A DNA stretch of 64,000 nucleotides from NCBI GenBank assembly GCA_029881035.1, contig JAOUNI010000008.1, positions 1-64,000 of the forward strand. Direction: 5' to 3'. The DNA is from Gammaproteobacteria bacterium (GTDB taxonomy: Bacteria > Pseudomonadota > Gammaproteobacteria > SZUA-229). Under the pieces are notes generated by a model. That model was not told the origin of the DNA. It searched no databases and worked only from the letters and a program-made list of their open reading frames with translations. How positions within the stretch are numbered: the first letter of the stretch is position 1; the number at the start of each line of letters is the position of its first letter. Below are positions 41,333 through 52,446 of the stretch, piece after piece. The translations under genes were made by a program, and so were the position numbers.

Positions 41333-42799
41333 ATGAAATATACCGATCTGCGTGATTTTATAGAGCAGCTTGAATCACAGGGCGAACTCAAGCGAGTTCA
41401 GCATGAGGTTGATCCGTATCTGGAAATTACAGAAATTTGTGATCGTGTCCTCAAAGCTGGAGGACCTGCGCTGCTTTTCGAAAAAGTAAAAAATTCAACT
41501 GTTCCCATACTGGCTAATCTATTTGGCACACCTAAACGTGTTGCTTTGGGTATGGGTGAAGAAAATGTTGAAGCCTTGCGCGAAGTCGGCAAATTACTCG
41601 CTTTTCTGAAAGAACCGGAACCACCAAAGGGCATGAAGGATGCCTGGGATAAATTGCCTGTATTCAAACAGGTATTGAATATGGCGCCGAAGGAAATTAA
41701 AAAAGCGCCATGTCAGGAAATTGTGCATGAAGGTGATGCGGTGGATTTGGCTACCATTCCCGTGCAAACCTGCTGGCCGGGCGATGCTGCACCACTGATC
41801 ACCTGGGGCCTGGTGGTGACTAAAGGCCCGGAAAAAGAAAGACAGAATTTAGGTATTTATCGCCAGCAGGTTATCGCAAAAAATAAAGTGATCATGCGTT
41901 GGCTGGCTCAGCGCGGTGGCGCACTGGATTATCGTGACTGGCAGAAAAAAAATCCCGGTGAGCCTTTTCCTATTGCGGTTGCTTTGGGGGCAGATCCGGC
42001 AACCATATTGGCCGCAGTAACACCTGTGCCGGACGCCTTATCAGAATATGGTTTTGCTGGCTTGCTGCGTGGCAGTAAAACCGAAGTAGTAAAATGCGGG
42101 CTGAGCGACCTGCAGGTACCAGCCTCAGCGGAATACGTACTCGAAGGATTTATATATCCCAGTGAAGAAGCCAAAGAAGGTCCGTTTGGGGACCACACGG
42201 GTTATTATAACGAAGTTGAAACATTTCCAGTATTTACTATTGAGCGCATAACACATCGTAAAGACCCGATTTATCACAGTACTTATACCGGTCGTCCATC
42301 AGATGAACCGGCAGTATTGGGTGTTGCGCTGAATGAAGTGTTTGTGCCAATTTTACAAAAACAGTTTCCAGAAATTGTCGATTTCTATCTGCCGCCCGAA
42401 GGGTGTTCTTACCGCATGGCGGTAGTCAGTATGAAAAAACAATATCCTGGTCATGCCAAGCGCGTGATGATGGGGGTCTGGTCTTTTTTACGACAGTTTA
42501 TGTATACCAAGTTTGTGATTGTTGTTGATGATGATATCAATACGCGTGACTGGAATGATGTCATCTGGGCAATAACAACTCGTGTGGATCCAGTACGCGA
42601 TTTCACTATGATCGAAAACACACCTATCGACTATCTCGATTTTGCATCTCCTGTTTCTGGTCTTGGCTCAAAAGTAGGTATAGATGCGACTAATAAATGG
42701 CCGGGTGAAACTAACCGTGAATGGGGCACACCCATAGTTATGGATGAAAAGATAAAACAACGAATTGATAAGATCTGGGAAGAGTTGGGACTGGATTAA
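41333..42799 (+). CDS. ubiD: UbiD-family 4-hydroxy-3-polyprenylbenzoate decarboxylase
   Basis: [69 protein letters not shown]. Confidence 0.97.
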   Translation: MKYTDLRDFIEQLESQGELKRVQHEVDPYLEITEICDRVLKAGGPALLFEKVKNSTVPILANLFGTPKRVALGMGEENVEALREVGKLLAFLKEPEPPKGMKDAWDKLPVFKQVLNMAPKEIKKAPCQEIVHEGDAVDLATIPVQTCWPGDAAPLITWGLVVTKGPEKERQNLGIYRQQVIAKNKVIMRWLAQRGGALDYRDWQKKNPGEPFPIAVALGADPATILAAVTPVPDALSEYGFAGLLRGSKTEVVKCGLSDLQVPASAEYVLEGFIYPSEEAKEGPFGDHTGYYNEVETFPVFTIERITHRKDPIYHSTYTGRPSDEPAVLGVALNEVFVPILQKQFPEIVDFYLPPEGCSYRMAVVSMKKQYPGHAKRVMMGVWSFLRQFMYTKFVIVVDDDINTRDWNDVIWAITTRVDPVRDFTMIENTPIDYLDFASPVSGLGSKVGIDATNKWPGETNREWGTPIVMDEKIKQRIDKIWEELGLD

Positions 42800-42816
42800 T
42801 TACTTCAGTCTGTCTG

Positions 42817-43857
42817 TCAAAACAGATCAACAGAACCGCCTTTTTTAGGTTCTATAATTTCACCTTGTTCGACAAGCAATTCATAGTAATACGAACAGTT
42901 ACGTCCATGTTCTTTAGCATAATATAGCGCTTTATCGGCACATTCTAATACTGCTGGAGGATAATCTTTTTCGGTAATTCTGGCATAACCAGCACTGACA
43001 GTAACCGTACCAATGTCAGAAAACTCGTGTTCTTCAACTGTTTTCAAGAAGCGCTCAATCAGGCTCTCAGCAATTTTTTGTGAGGAAGCCCCCAATAAAA
43101 TAACGAACTCTTCTCCTCCTACGCGAAACAGTAAATCCGAATTCCTGAAACAGGATTTCATTATTTGCGAAATGGTTAATATAACTTCATCACCATAAAT
43201 ATGACCGTAAGTATCGTTGACTCGTTTAAAGTGATCAATATCTGTAATAATAAGCCAGGCAGTGTCATCATTATTAATAATACGTCGATCTGGAGATTGT
43301 TCAGGTAGATAGTTCTGCAGTGATCTGTGTCGTTGAGTTTTAAATAATTTTGATAGTTTATTATCAAATGTTCGCCGATTAAAAAGCCCGGTTAGTTTGT
43401 CTCGCTCACTTTCATTAAATACAATCATGTAGTTTTCATAAACTTTAGCGAAACCTTCAATTAAGCTCATGTGGTGTGAAAGATTTTTATTAGTATCAAT
43501 GACAAGACATCCGATAGCTTGTGAGTCTTCAGAGATTGGGAATAAATGGCGTGTATGACCATTCGTATGTTGATAAGAGATGATCGAAGCGGTATTTATG
43601 CAGGCATCAAAATGTTCATCTGTCCTGATGATATTAGAGTCAACATTCCAGCAATAAGGGTCTTCTTTGTTATGGTCAATAGTGAGGCTGGCCACTTCCT
43701 CAGCATATCTGACGTGTTTATCTTCTATGGATTTTAAAATACAGATATAGGTAAGTGGGAGTAATTGCGCAAGCGTGGCAACAAGACTTGACTCCATAGA
43801 GTCGAGATTACGTTGTTTAGTAATTTCGACGACGGATTGTAAAATTTTGCTTTCCAT
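42817..43857 (-). CDS. GGDEF-domain diguanylate cyclase with N-terminal GAF-like sensor
   Basis: DKLTGLFNRRTFD, ITDIDHFKRVNDTYGHIYGDEVIL, RVGGEEFVIL (GGEEF). Confidence 0.9.
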   Translation of the reverse strand: MESKILQSVVEITKQRNLDSMESSLVATLAQLLPLTYICILKSIEDKHVRYAEEVASLTIDHNKEDPYCWNVDSNIIRTDEHFDACINTASIISYQHTNGHTRHLFPISEDSQAIGCLVIDTNKNLSHHMSLIEGFAKVYENYMIVFNESERDKLTGLFNRRTFDNKLSKLFKTQRHRSLQNYLPEQSPDRRIINNDDTAWLIITDIDHFKRVNDTYGHIYGDEVILTISQIMKSCFRNSDLLFRVGGEEFVILLGASSQKIAESLIERFLKTVEEHEFSDIGTVTVSAGYARITEKDYPPAVLECADKALYYAKEHGRNCSYYYELLVEQGEIIEPKKGGSVDLF

Positions 43858-43952
43858 AAGTGAACGGAGTTTAGCAGTAAGAAAGTTAAGATACAGGTTA
43901 GAGTTAAAAAAATTTAAAATACATGGCTACTGGCTGAGATCGTTTGTTTAGA

Positions 43953-44207
43953 TTACTCCATTAATTCAGAGAGACTGCCCTCCATGTGTAGTTCAGTAAG
44001 CTCACTAAAGCCACCAATCCATTGGTCGTGTATGGTAATTTGGGGCACAGTACGAGCCCCATTAGTTTTTTCAATGAACTCACGGCGGCCTTCCATATCG
44101 GTATCAATACGAATTTCGTCGTAGGCAATGCCCCATTTGTTAAGTAATAGTTTAGTTTTGTCACATATGGGACAGATGCCGGTGCTAAAGATTTTGAGTT
44201 GTGCCAT
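43953..44207 (-). CDS. glutaredoxin-like protein with CPIC active site
   Basis: MAQLKIFSTGICPICDKTKLLLNKWGIAYDEIRIDTD...TVPQITIHDQWIGGFSEL; start trimmed to 44207. Confidence 0.88.
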   Translation of the reverse strand: MAQLKIFSTGICPICDKTKLLLNKWGIAYDEIRIDTDMEGRREFIEKTNGARTVPQITIHDQWIGGFSELTELHMEGSLSELME

Positions 44208-44329
44208 AGTGTGATAGCCTGATATATGGTTGTTGCAAAGGTGTGTAGTATAAATGATTTCTTTTATATGGAAATAAAAGTACAATGAGAAGGTTTATCA
44301 TTTAGCGTTGATCTGGATAATAATTTTAG

Positions 44330-45379
44330 ATGAGTTACCGCATTAAAGTGCCTGCTTCGGGGCATGAATTTAGTATAGAAGAACATGAAACCGTACTAGA
44401 TGCAGCATTGCGTCAGGGTATCGGTTTGCCGTACGGTTGTCGAAATGGTGCCTGTGGTAAATGTGCTGGTGATCTGATATCTGGCGTTATCGAATATAAA
44501 GAGGCGGCATTAAAAGCGGGCGCTAAAACGCTGTCTGAGGAAGGTAAAACTTTATTTTGTCAGGCGATGGCTCGTTCAGATTTAGAGATTAGTGTAACTG
44601 AGATTACTAGAAGCCAGGAAGTCGAGGTAAAAACATTACCTTGTCGTGTAGAGAGCCTGGAGCTATTGACTCACGATATTATGAAAATCGAGCTGAAATT
44701 ACCAGAAAATGAGCGTATGCAGTTTTTAGCTGGGCAATATCTCGAAATTATTCTTAAAGATGGCAAGCGGCGTGCATTTTCTATCGCCAACGCACCTCAT
44801 GATGATGATTTGATTGAGCTACATATTCGTCATGTACCGGATGGCCATTTTGGTGATTTTGTTTTTAAAGGTATGAAGGTAAAAACACTGCTTAAAATTG
44901 AAGGACCATTAGGAAGTTATTATTTACGTGAAGAATCAGGCCGTCCAGTCATACTGGTTGGTGGGGGCACAGGTTTTGCACCTTTAAAGGGAATGTTGGA
45001 GCATGCGTTCAAAATTGGATTTGATCAGCCGATTCATTTGTTTTGTGGTGTACGAGCTAAACGTGATTTATATATGGATACCATGGCGAGGGCCTGGGCA
45101 GAGCAATACGATAATTTAAAATATACGCCGGTATTATCGTGCCCTGATACTAAGGATGATTGGCAGGGAAAAACGGGATATGTACATGAGGCTGTAGTAG
45201 ACGCCTATCCGGACTTATCCGGTTATGATGTATATTTAAGCGGGCCGCCACCGATGGTGAAGGCCGGAATGGAGGTTTTTTATGCCAGAGGCCTGCCTGA
45301 AACTCAGATTTATTCGGATTCGTTTGAATATTCCGATGACGCTTTGAGTGCAATGGGTATTCAAAAACCAGGCTGTTAA
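44330..45379 (+). CDS. 2Fe-2S ferredoxin/flavin oxidoreductase (CDP-6-deoxy-delta-3,4-glucoseen reductase-like)
   Basis: GLPYGCRNGACGKCAGDL [2Fe-2S] motif; RAFSIAN FAD motif; LVGGGTGFAPLKGML NAD motif. Confidence 0.9.
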   Translation: MSYRIKVPASGHEFSIEEHETVLDAALRQGIGLPYGCRNGACGKCAGDLISGVIEYKEAALKAGAKTLSEEGKTLFCQAMARSDLEISVTEITRSQEVEVKTLPCRVESLELLTHDIMKIELKLPENERMQFLAGQYLEIILKDGKRRAFSIANAPHDDDLIELHIRHVPDGHFGDFVFKGMKVKTLLKIEGPLGSYYLREESGRPVILVGGGTGFAPLKGMLEHAFKIGFDQPIHLFCGVRAKRDLYMDTMARAWAEQYDNLKYTPVLSCPDTKDDWQGKTGYVHEAVVDAYPDLSGYDVYLSGPPPMVKAGMEVFYARGLPETQIYSDSFEYSDDALSAMGIQKPGC

Positions 45380-45387
45380 TGTGTAAT

Positions 45388-46656
45388 TTATTCTGAATGG
45401 ACGATCTTTAAGGTGGGTTTTTCGTCGCTGTAGAGTGGTGTAACGATAGTCACCGCTTCATGATGGCGCGCACCCGTTAAACACTCCAGACCCTGTCTAT
45501 AATAGATTTGTGCCTGTTTGGCATCATCCATGTGGCTTTCAAGAAGCTGGGCAAGTTTTAGATAGGTTTCTGGCATAGCATGGATAGAAAGACTGGCTTC
45601 AAGATAATGACGAGCTTTGCCCCATAGTTTTTTGTTTAAACACAGTTTGCCCATGGCGAGCAGAAGATGAGCATTATGCTGATGTTCTTTCAGCCAGGTT
45701 TCAACTTGATCTAGTTGTTGAAGATCAATAACAACATCGAGCTCCGAATAAAGCACAACTGCAGATTCAGACCAATTTGAATTCAGGAAGTGGCGCAGAA
45801 CTTGTTCAGCCTTGTTATCCGCGTTGAAATCTAAAAGTAGATGCGCATAGTATTCGACTAAATTAGCTTTTGTTTTAAGATATTCAGGCATCTGATTCCA
45901 GACGGCATTCAATGAATGAAGATCGTTGCCGTGTGCCTGTTCATCCAGCAATCCATGCCAGATGTCTAGTTCAAGATCAAATATTTTGTCTTCGGATAAT
46001 AGTTTTTGTCTTTTTACGTCGCCCAGTAAATTTAGCAGTTTTTTCCAGTCGGCAAGATGATGATAAGTTTTTAGTAGTAGTTTAATAATATAGGCGTGTT
46101 TAGGAGATAGCTCATAAAGATGAGTCAGGTTGGCCAGTGCCTGTTCGTATTGTTCATGAGCCAGCTGGAGTTCGGCTTTAGTTAAACCAATGGCAATTTC
46201 TGCAGTGGGTGTGGCTTCATGTGCTTTACGTAAATAATCATCTCGGCGATCATGCGCACCTTGTTGTTGTGCGGCGCGAGCAGCGGAGAGATAAGTTAGT
46301 AATGTATTATCACTATATTTGACTTGTTTGAGCAAAAGTTTTTCGGCTTCGGCAAAACGTCCTTCGGCGAGCTCAATTAAGCCATGAGAGAGAGCGGTAC
46401 GTGCTTTTTCTAGCAGTCGAGTTTTACGTTGAGCCCCAAAAAAGACTGTTATTTTGTGGAGCAGGGTAAAGACTTTTAATAGTAGTAATAGGGCAAAAAT
46501 ACCAGCTATTAATACACTACCGGCTATCATCAGGTTGGTTTCGAGTTTGTAATCGCCAATACCGACACTCAAAAAACCGATATCGTTAATTTTATACATA
46601 CTGAAGCCAGATATAGCTGCAAACAGTATAAGGATAAGTGTAATTAGACGAACCAT
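45388..46656 (-). CDS. hemY: HemY-like tetratricopeptide membrane protein
   Basis: MVRLITLILILFAAISGFSMYKINDIGFLSVGIGDYKLETNLMIAG; TPR-like body; next to hemD. Confidence 0.88.
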   Translation of the reverse strand: MVRLITLILILFAAISGFSMYKINDIGFLSVGIGDYKLETNLMIAGSVLIAGIFALLLLLKVFTLLHKITVFFGAQRKTRLLEKARTALSHGLIELAEGRFAEAEKLLLKQVKYSDNTLLTYLSAARAAQQQGAHDRRDDYLRKAHEATPTAEIAIGLTKAELQLAHEQYEQALANLTHLYELSPKHAYIIKLLLKTYHHLADWKKLLNLLGDVKRQKLLSEDKIFDLELDIWHGLLDEQAHGNDLHSLNAVWNQMPEYLKTKANLVEYYAHLLLDFNADNKAEQVLRHFLNSNWSESAVVLYSELDVVIDLQQLDQVETWLKEHQHNAHLLLAMGKLCLNKKLWGKARHYLEASLSIHAMPETYLKLAQLLESHMDDAKQAQIYYRQGLECLTGARHHEAVTIVTPLYSDEKPTLKIVHSE

Positions 46657-46729
46657 AGTTAATTATCCATAAAAACTGAAGTATGGGTGGATTATCTCAG
46701 AAAAGGGAGGGACAAAGATAGTCATAATA

Positions 46730-47491
46730 TTAATGTGAAAAATGCATCAGCAGCGATTGCATACAGGCATCATCGGTTGCGTTGTTTGATGTTATTACGG
46801 TTTTGAAACCTAGTTTCTTGGCAAGCATTTGAGCACGAATACCCGGCACAACGATGGGCAACAGTGTTAGTGAGGGCCTGGAATCATTGTCAGTAAGATC
46901 ATATAGATTTTGTAAGCTTTCATTACTGGTCACGGTCAGTATATCGATGTTTTTGAGTTGTTGCTGAGTCAGCGAGATAAGCGGGTTTTTTTCACGTTTG
47001 TATATTTCTGCATAAGTGACCTTTGCGCCACGTTGAATTAGCGAGCTGCCCAGTAAATCACGACCGCCAATACCGCGAAAAATAACGACAGACTTGTTTT
47101 TAATATTATCAGTTTGAAGATCAGGATGAAGAAGAAGAGATTCAGAATTAAAATCAGCAGGTACAATGTGCGCATGAATTCCGAACTTATTCAACATGGT
47201 CTCGGTGCTACGGCCGATGACAGCAATGATAAGATGCTCAGGTAAGCTTTTAATTTTTTCAAAAGTTTTTTGAACAGCGGTAGGGCTAATAAAAATGGCA
47301 ATATCAAAATCTGAAAGATTATCAATAATAGATTTGAGTATTTTTGAGTCTTCAGCCGTGCAAATACGTAAAACCGGATAATGATGGGCTGTGCCACCGG
47401 CATCGCGAATACGTTGTAGGAGCGAATCAGCGAGACCTTCAGGTCGTGTCACTAAAATATTTTTATTATTTAAGACTATTTTTTTACTCAT
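46730..47491 (-). CDS. hemD: uroporphyrinogen-III synthase
   Basis: NILVTRPEGLADSLLQRIRDAGG, VIFRGIGGRDLLGSSLIQRGAKVTYAEIYKR, LTVTSNESLQNLYDL. Confidence 0.88.
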   Translation of the reverse strand: MSKKIVLNNKNILVTRPEGLADSLLQRIRDAGGTAHHYPVLRICTAEDSKILKSIIDNLSDFDIAIFISPTAVQKTFEKIKSLPEHLIIAVIGRSTETMLNKFGIHAHIVPADFNSESLLLHPDLQTDNIKNKSVVIFRGIGGRDLLGSSLIQRGAKVTYAEIYKREKNPLISLTQQQLKNIDILTVTSNESLQNLYDLTDNDSRPSLTLLPIVVPGIRAQMLAKKLGFKTVITSNNATDDACMQSLLMHFSH

Positions 47492-47530
47492 GAAAACTTG
47501 TTGTGTCAGTAAATAAAAAACTGAAGATTA

Positions 47531-48268
47531 TTAATGGCCAGCAGATTTTAGGATTTTTCTGACTTCAGGAAGATGACGTCGGCTGACCTCTAATAAATCA
47601 TTAATGTGCTTAAAACTGAGACAAGTGTGTCCCTGAGTATTTTTTTGTAAACCATTTATAAAGTGTTCAGCGACCAGGGCGTTTCTATGTATACGCGTAA
47701 ATCGGTGTTCAAATTCAATTTCAAGTGCTCTTAAGGATTCTTCGATAAGATATTCGTGATCTTCGGTGCGAAGTGTTATGTACTTTTGATCAGCTTTAAA
47801 ATAAATAATATCTTCAATTGGAACCAGCTCTAGTGTGCCACGAATTTTTACGCATATTTTGCTGCGAGCATTTGGCGTTTCATCATTTTTAAGCTGAGTT
47901 ATTTGTGCACGATTTAAACGACTAGCTGATTGAATAGCATTATCAAGTTGATCCTGCTTGATGGGTTTGAGTAGATAGGCTACAGCGTGACTATCAAAAG
48001 CGCTTAATGCATGTTCACTAAAAGCAGTGGTAAAAATAATGGCTGGTGGGTTTTCCAGGCGGCTCAAATAATTAGCTGCTTCGAGTCCATCCATGCCCGG
48101 CATTCTAATGTCCATGAAGACAAGATCAGGATTAAGTTTTTGACACAGAGCAAGAGCATGATCTCCAGTAGCCGCTTCGCCGACAATAGTATGTTCGTCT
48201 GAGGATGACAGCATATGACGTAGACGTTGTCTTGCAAGTTGTTCGTCATCAACAATTAAAATTTTCAT
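47531..48268 (-). CDS. LytTR-type response regulator (AlgR-like)
   Basis: Receiver ILIVDDEQLARQRLRHML...VFMDIRMPGMDG; LytTR domain ICVKIRGTLELVPIEDIIYFKADQKYITL. Confidence 0.93.
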   Translation of the reverse strand: MKILIVDDEQLARQRLRHMLSSSDEHTIVGEAATGDHALALCQKLNPDLVFMDIRMPGMDGLEAANYLSRLENPPAIIFTTAFSEHALSAFDSHAVAYLLKPIKQDQLDNAIQSASRLNRAQITQLKNDETPNARSKICVKIRGTLELVPIEDIIYFKADQKYITLRTEDHEYLIEESLRALEIEFEHRFTRIHRNALVAEHFINGLQKNTQGHTCLSFKHINDLLEVSRRHLPEVRKILKSAGH

Positions 48269-48346
48269 AGCAAAGTATCCATTTATGAAAGACGGTGCGT
48301 AACGACTAATAATTGCATAATTGTATGATACCCTTGAAACATGTAA

Positions 48347-49441
48347 TCAAATACTTTGTGATGTCAGTGGGATTTCTAAGACAACAGTATAAGTTAATTT
48401 ATCTTCTTTGATGATAAACGACGCATTTTTACCATATGCAAGATTTAATCTCTGGTGAATATTTTCCTGAGCCATGTGGTTGCTTTCATGCTTAGACATG
48501 GCACCATTGCCCCTGGGGTTGCTCACACAAAGCACAAGTTTGTTGTCTTTGTGTGTGGCTGAAATTGAGATCATACCACCATCAGTTAAAGGTTCGATAC
48601 CATGATAAATGGCGTTTTCTACCAGTGGCTGTAAACATAAGGCGGGGACTTCAGTATCAGCAAGGCTTTGATCAATATTCCATTCGATATTGAGGCGTTC
48701 ACCCAGACGTAGAGTTTCAATAGCAAGATAGCTTTTGGTGAGTTCAAGCTCATCATTCAGGGTATTGGTATTTTGTTCGCGAAGGCTGGCACGAAAAATG
48801 TCAGATAAATCAACGACGGCTTTTTCAGCTTTTTCAGGACTAAAGGCAATAAGGCTGGCAATAGTATTCATGCTGTTGAATAAAAAATGAGGGCGAATAC
48901 GTGCGCGCAATGCTTGTATTTGTGCTTTGGAATGAGATTGTATGTGAATTTTCCATTGCTGTTGCACGTAAAAATAGCGTAATAAAACGGCATAAATAAC
49001 AGCGCTGATCAACATGATTCGAGCCAGAAAATAATCACTCAGTGGTGAAGTTAGATCATCAAGTAGCAATTGGTTGTTAATGGCAATAACGACCAGGCTG
49101 AAAATTAAGCTGATTAACATCATTATTATAAAGCTGAAAAAAATACCGGATTGAGATGGCAAAGCATTTAACCAGCGACGTGCTTTACAAAGTACAGCTG
49201 CGTTAAGTAGGCCGATCCATAACATCAACATAGAAATAAAGGCGAGTTGATCCCAGAAATTAATTGTAGCAGGCGCCGAAGTAAGTACCAGAGCCAATAG
49301 CTCGACCAGTAAAATCAGCATAAAAACAACATTAACGTCACAAAAATTCGGCAATAAGCCTGTATCACTGAGGTTAAGATCGATAAAAGATAATTTATTG
49401 TTCATGACTAGTAGAGATAGCTGAGCGTGGACAGATTGCAA
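48347..49441 (-). CDS. LytS/AlgZ-type sensor histidine kinase
   Basis: ALRARIRPHFLFNSMNTIASLIAFSPEKAEKAVVDLSDIFRASL; PALCLQPLVENAIYHGIEPL. Confidence 0.92.
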   Translation of the reverse strand: MQSVHAQLSLLVMNNKLSFIDLNLSDTGLLPNFCDVNVVFMLILLVELLALVLTSAPATINFWDQLAFISMLMLWIGLLNAAVLCKARRWLNALPSQSGIFFSFIIMMLISLIFSLVVIAINNQLLLDDLTSPLSDYFLARIMLISAVIYAVLLRYFYVQQQWKIHIQSHSKAQIQALRARIRPHFLFNSMNTIASLIAFSPEKAEKAVVDLSDIFRASLREQNTNTLNDELELTKSYLAIETLRLGERLNIEWNIDQSLADTEVPALCLQPLVENAIYHGIEPLTDGGMISISATHKDNKLVLCVSNPRGNGAMSKHESNHMAQENIHQRLNLAYGKNASFIIKEDKLTYTVVLEIPLTSQSI

Positions 49442-49583
49442 GTGAAAAGCCGTGTTGATTCAGAAAGTTGCAGTTGAGGGCGGATTTAGCCTTAGTATCC
49501 CTGATATACTCGCATTATAAGCTGTCCAGTTGTTGTTATTCTGGGCAAAATAAACCAGATAAAAACCATTTAGTGTGTGAGTT

Positions 49584-50987
49584 ATGAGTACAGAAGATCA
49601 GAAAGAACCCGCTAGAGTGAATCAATCCTGGGGCGGAAGATTTAGTGAGCAGACTGATGCCTTTGTCGAGGCCTTTACCGCATCGGTGGATTTTGATCGG
49701 AGAATGTATCAGCAGGATATTGCCGGCTCACGCGCTCATGCCCGTATGTTGAATAAAGTTACGGTGTTATCTGATGAGGATTTGTCCGCTATTCTTAAAG
49801 GTCTGGACCAGGTAGAGCAGGAAATCGAGGCGGGTAAATTTGAATGGTCGGTGGCGCGAGAAGATGTGCACATGAATATCGAGGCGCGATTGACAGATAT
49901 CATTGGTGATGCAGGTAAGCGATTGCACACCGGAAGGTCACGAAATGATCAGGTGGCTACTGATATTCGTCTATATTTGCGCGAGCAGATTGGACGTGTT
50001 ATTTGGGAGGCCAAAAGGTTGCAGCAGGGCTTGTTGGGGTTGGCAGAAAGGGAGGCCGATACCATCATGCCGGGTTTCACCCATTTGCAGGTCGCTCAGC
50101 CGGTCACTTTTGGTCACCATATGCTGGCCTGGTTTGAAATGCTAGCACGCGATGTTTCACGCTATGAAGATTGTCGTGAACGTATGAATATGTGCCCACT
50201 GGGTGCGGCCGCGCTGGCGGGTACCAGCTATCCCATTGATAGAGAATTTTCCGCGCGAGAGCTAGGATTTATAGCGCCCACAGCTAATTCACTGGATGCA
50301 GTTAGTGATCGGGATTTTGCCATTGAGTTTTGTGCGGCTTCTGCGATGTTGATGACACATATGTCACGGATGTCAGAAGAGCTGGTGATCTGGTCATCGT
50401 CACAGTTTAATTTTATCAATCTGCCAGATCGTTTCTGTACTGGATCATCGATTATGCCGCAGAAAAAAAATCCAGATGTGCCTGAGCTGGTTAGAGGCAA
50501 GACCGGACGTGTGAATGGTAACCTGGTTAGCTTGTTGACCCTGATGAAATCCCAGCCTTTGGCTTATAACAAGGACAATCAAGAGGACAAGGAGCCGATT
50601 TTTGATACGCTGGATACCGTGCTGGGTTCTTTACGAGCATTTGCCGATATGATTCCGGCCATCGAATGCAAACAAGCCAATATGTATAAAGCGGCCAAAC
50701 AGGGTTTTTCTACAGCAACCGATCTGGCAGATTATCTAGTTCGCAAAGGTCTGCCTTTCCGTGATGCCCATGAAGTAGTTGGTAGTGCGGTGGCCGTAGC
50801 ACTGGAAAAAGAACTGGATCTTAGTGAATTGAGCCTGAAAGAATTACAGGCATTCTCAGCAACTATTAGTGAAGACGTTTTCGATGTGCTGACACTGGAG
50901 GGTTCGGTGGCTTCCCGTAATCACATTGGTGGCACCGCACCTGAACAGGTGCGCAAGGCAGTGATTGAAGCTAGAAAACGGATTTAG
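49584..50987 (+). CDS. argH: argininosuccinate lyase
   Basis: [65 protein letters not shown]. Confidence 0.99.
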   Translation: MSTEDQKEPARVNQSWGGRFSEQTDAFVEAFTASVDFDRRMYQQDIAGSRAHARMLNKVTVLSDEDLSAILKGLDQVEQEIEAGKFEWSVAREDVHMNIEARLTDIIGDAGKRLHTGRSRNDQVATDIRLYLREQIGRVIWEAKRLQQGLLGLAEREADTIMPGFTHLQVAQPVTFGHHMLAWFEMLARDVSRYEDCRERMNMCPLGAAALAGTSYPIDREFSARELGFIAPTANSLDAVSDRDFAIEFCAASAMLMTHMSRMSEELVIWSSSQFNFINLPDRFCTGSSIMPQKKNPDVPELVRGKTGRVNGNLVSLLTLMKSQPLAYNKDNQEDKEPIFDTLDTVLGSLRAFADMIPAIECKQANMYKAAKQGFSTATDLADYLVRKGLPFRDAHEVVGSAVAVALEKELDLSELSLKELQAFSATISEDVFDVLTLEGSVASRNHIGGTAPEQVRKAVIEARKRI

Positions 50988-51334
50988 CCAAGGCCCTTCA
51001 ATTCTTCTTCGAAAAATTCTATTACTTCGCTAAGCTGCTCTTCCAGCTGGCTGCTGAGTTCGCTGGCACCTTCAGTGCCACCGGCACGACCAATCATTTC
51101 TATATTTTCACAGACTTTGGCTAGACCTAAAGCGCCCAGGCTGTTGCAGGAGCTTTTCATGCGATGAGCTATGCCAAACACAAGATCGGGGTTATTAGCT
51201 GTAATTGCCTGGCTTAAGTCTTTGAGCAGATCGGGCATATAATTGTTAAAGGTTTTGAGTAACTCAGGAAGTACTTCTTCCATAATTTCTTTCATTTCAG
51301 TGTAGGCATGTAAATCTAAAGGATTCTGTAACAT
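50984..51334 (-). CDS. stand-alone Hpt (histidine phosphotransfer) domain protein
   Basis: [31 protein letters not shown] matches Hpt HxxKxSxxxLGA motif. Confidence 0.88.
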   Translation of the reverse strand: MLQNPLDLHAYTEMKEIMEEVLPELLKTFNNYMPDLLKDLSQAITANNPDLVFGIAHRMKSSCNSLGALGLAKVCENIEMIGRAGGTEGASELSSQLEEQLSEVIEFFEEELKGLG

Positions 51335-51355
51335 AAAAAGACTCGTGCTTATTGG

Positions 51356-51712
51356 TTAATATTTATTAAGTCGGTGGCTCATATCGCCAACCACTACAGC
51401 TTCGGGGACATGTAGTTTCAAAGATGCGGTGATTTCGGCAAAAAGCCCAGGTTGGGTTTTGAAAGAAACCCATAAAGTGTTCAGTTTCAAATCGACATTG
51501 GCAAACAGCACCAGATGTTTGAATTGTTTTAGAGCTATTTCGATTTCAGACAGGGTGTTCTGTATATAGTGTTTGGGTTTAGATTTAAGCTTGGGAATGA
51601 TCATTAACAGATCGCTCACACGATTGCCGTCAGCATCGCGGGTGGGCGCAACTTTCCAGAGAGGCTCAGCGGGCTCGATGCTCAAGCTTAAAGTGATGTC
51701 TTTATCTTTCAT
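51356..51712 (-). CDS. conserved hypothetical protein
   Basis: 118-aa ORF in same direction and close to the Hpt gene; no motif recognised. Confidence 0.7.
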   Translation of the reverse strand: MKDKDITLSLSIEPAEPLWKVAPTRDADGNRVSDLLMIIPKLKSKPKHYIQNTLSEIEIALKQFKHLVLFANVDLKLNTLWVSFKTQPGLFAEITASLKLHVPEAVVVGDMSHRLNKY

Positions 51713-51780
51713 ATAAACAGTCGCAAAAAAAGACGATGTTGTATAGATACTAGCATGTGATTAGAAAAAATCTTTAAGGT

Positions 51781-52446
51781 TTATGAGACAAGATTGTTAA
51801 TTAACCAGTTTCGAATATCCTGAATCTCTTCGATACAGACACTGTGCGGCATGGTGTATTCGTGCCATTTTACAGAATAGCCCGATTTTTCCAGACGTTG
51901 GCGACTTAAGTCGCCAAAATGAGGGTCGATAACATCATCCTGACGACCGTGTGCCATAAAAATATCAATGGCATGATTGGTTTTATTATTTAGCACGCAG
52001 CAGTGCGGTAAATAGGTTGAAAGCGCCATGATGCCGCCCAGTGGCGTGGGATAGTTGAGGCCGCAGTGCAGGGCGATGGCGCCACCCTGTGAAAATCCCG
52101 CCAGGATAATTCGCTCACTAGTGATACCTGATGACTCCTGTTTTTGACAAAGGCATCGAATGGCATCGCTGGACTCGTTGATACCAGCTTCATCTTCTTT
52201 ATTATCAATATTCAGGCTGGTGAGGTCATACCAGCCTGGCATCAGATAACCCTGATTAATGGTAATAGGGCGAATTGGTGCATGGGGAAAAATAAAACGA
52301 ATGGATAGCCCGGCTGGCAGGTTCAGTTGTGGCACAATGCCGGCAAAATCATTTCCATCAGCACCCAGACCGTGTAACCAGATGATAGCTGCATCGGGAT
52401 TTGTGCCCGTTTCGAGTTCGATTGCATCAAGTTTAAGCATAAGCAC
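51781..52446 (-). CDS. carboxylesterase/phospholipase (alpha/beta hydrolase)
   Basis: AAIIWLHGLGADGNDFAGIVPQL, ILAGFSQGGAIALHCGL, MAHGRQDDVIDP. Confidence 0.94.
   Translation of the reverse strand: MLMLKLDAIELETGTNPDAAIIWLHGLGADGNDFAGIVPQLNLPAGLSIRFIFPHAPIRPITINQGYLMPGWYDLTSLNIDNKEDEAGINESSDAIRCLCQKQESSGITSERIILAGFSQGGAIALHCGLNYPTPLGGIMALSTYLPHCCVLNNKTNHAIDIFMAHGRQDDVIDPHFGDLSRQRLEKSGYSVKWHEYTMPHSVCIEEIQDIRNWLINNLVS

Noticed and set aside
46730-48268. Loss of the haem pathway because hemC is not in the cluster
   Set aside because: Only one window is visible; hemC is probably elsewhere in the genome. Only the altered gene order is claimed.
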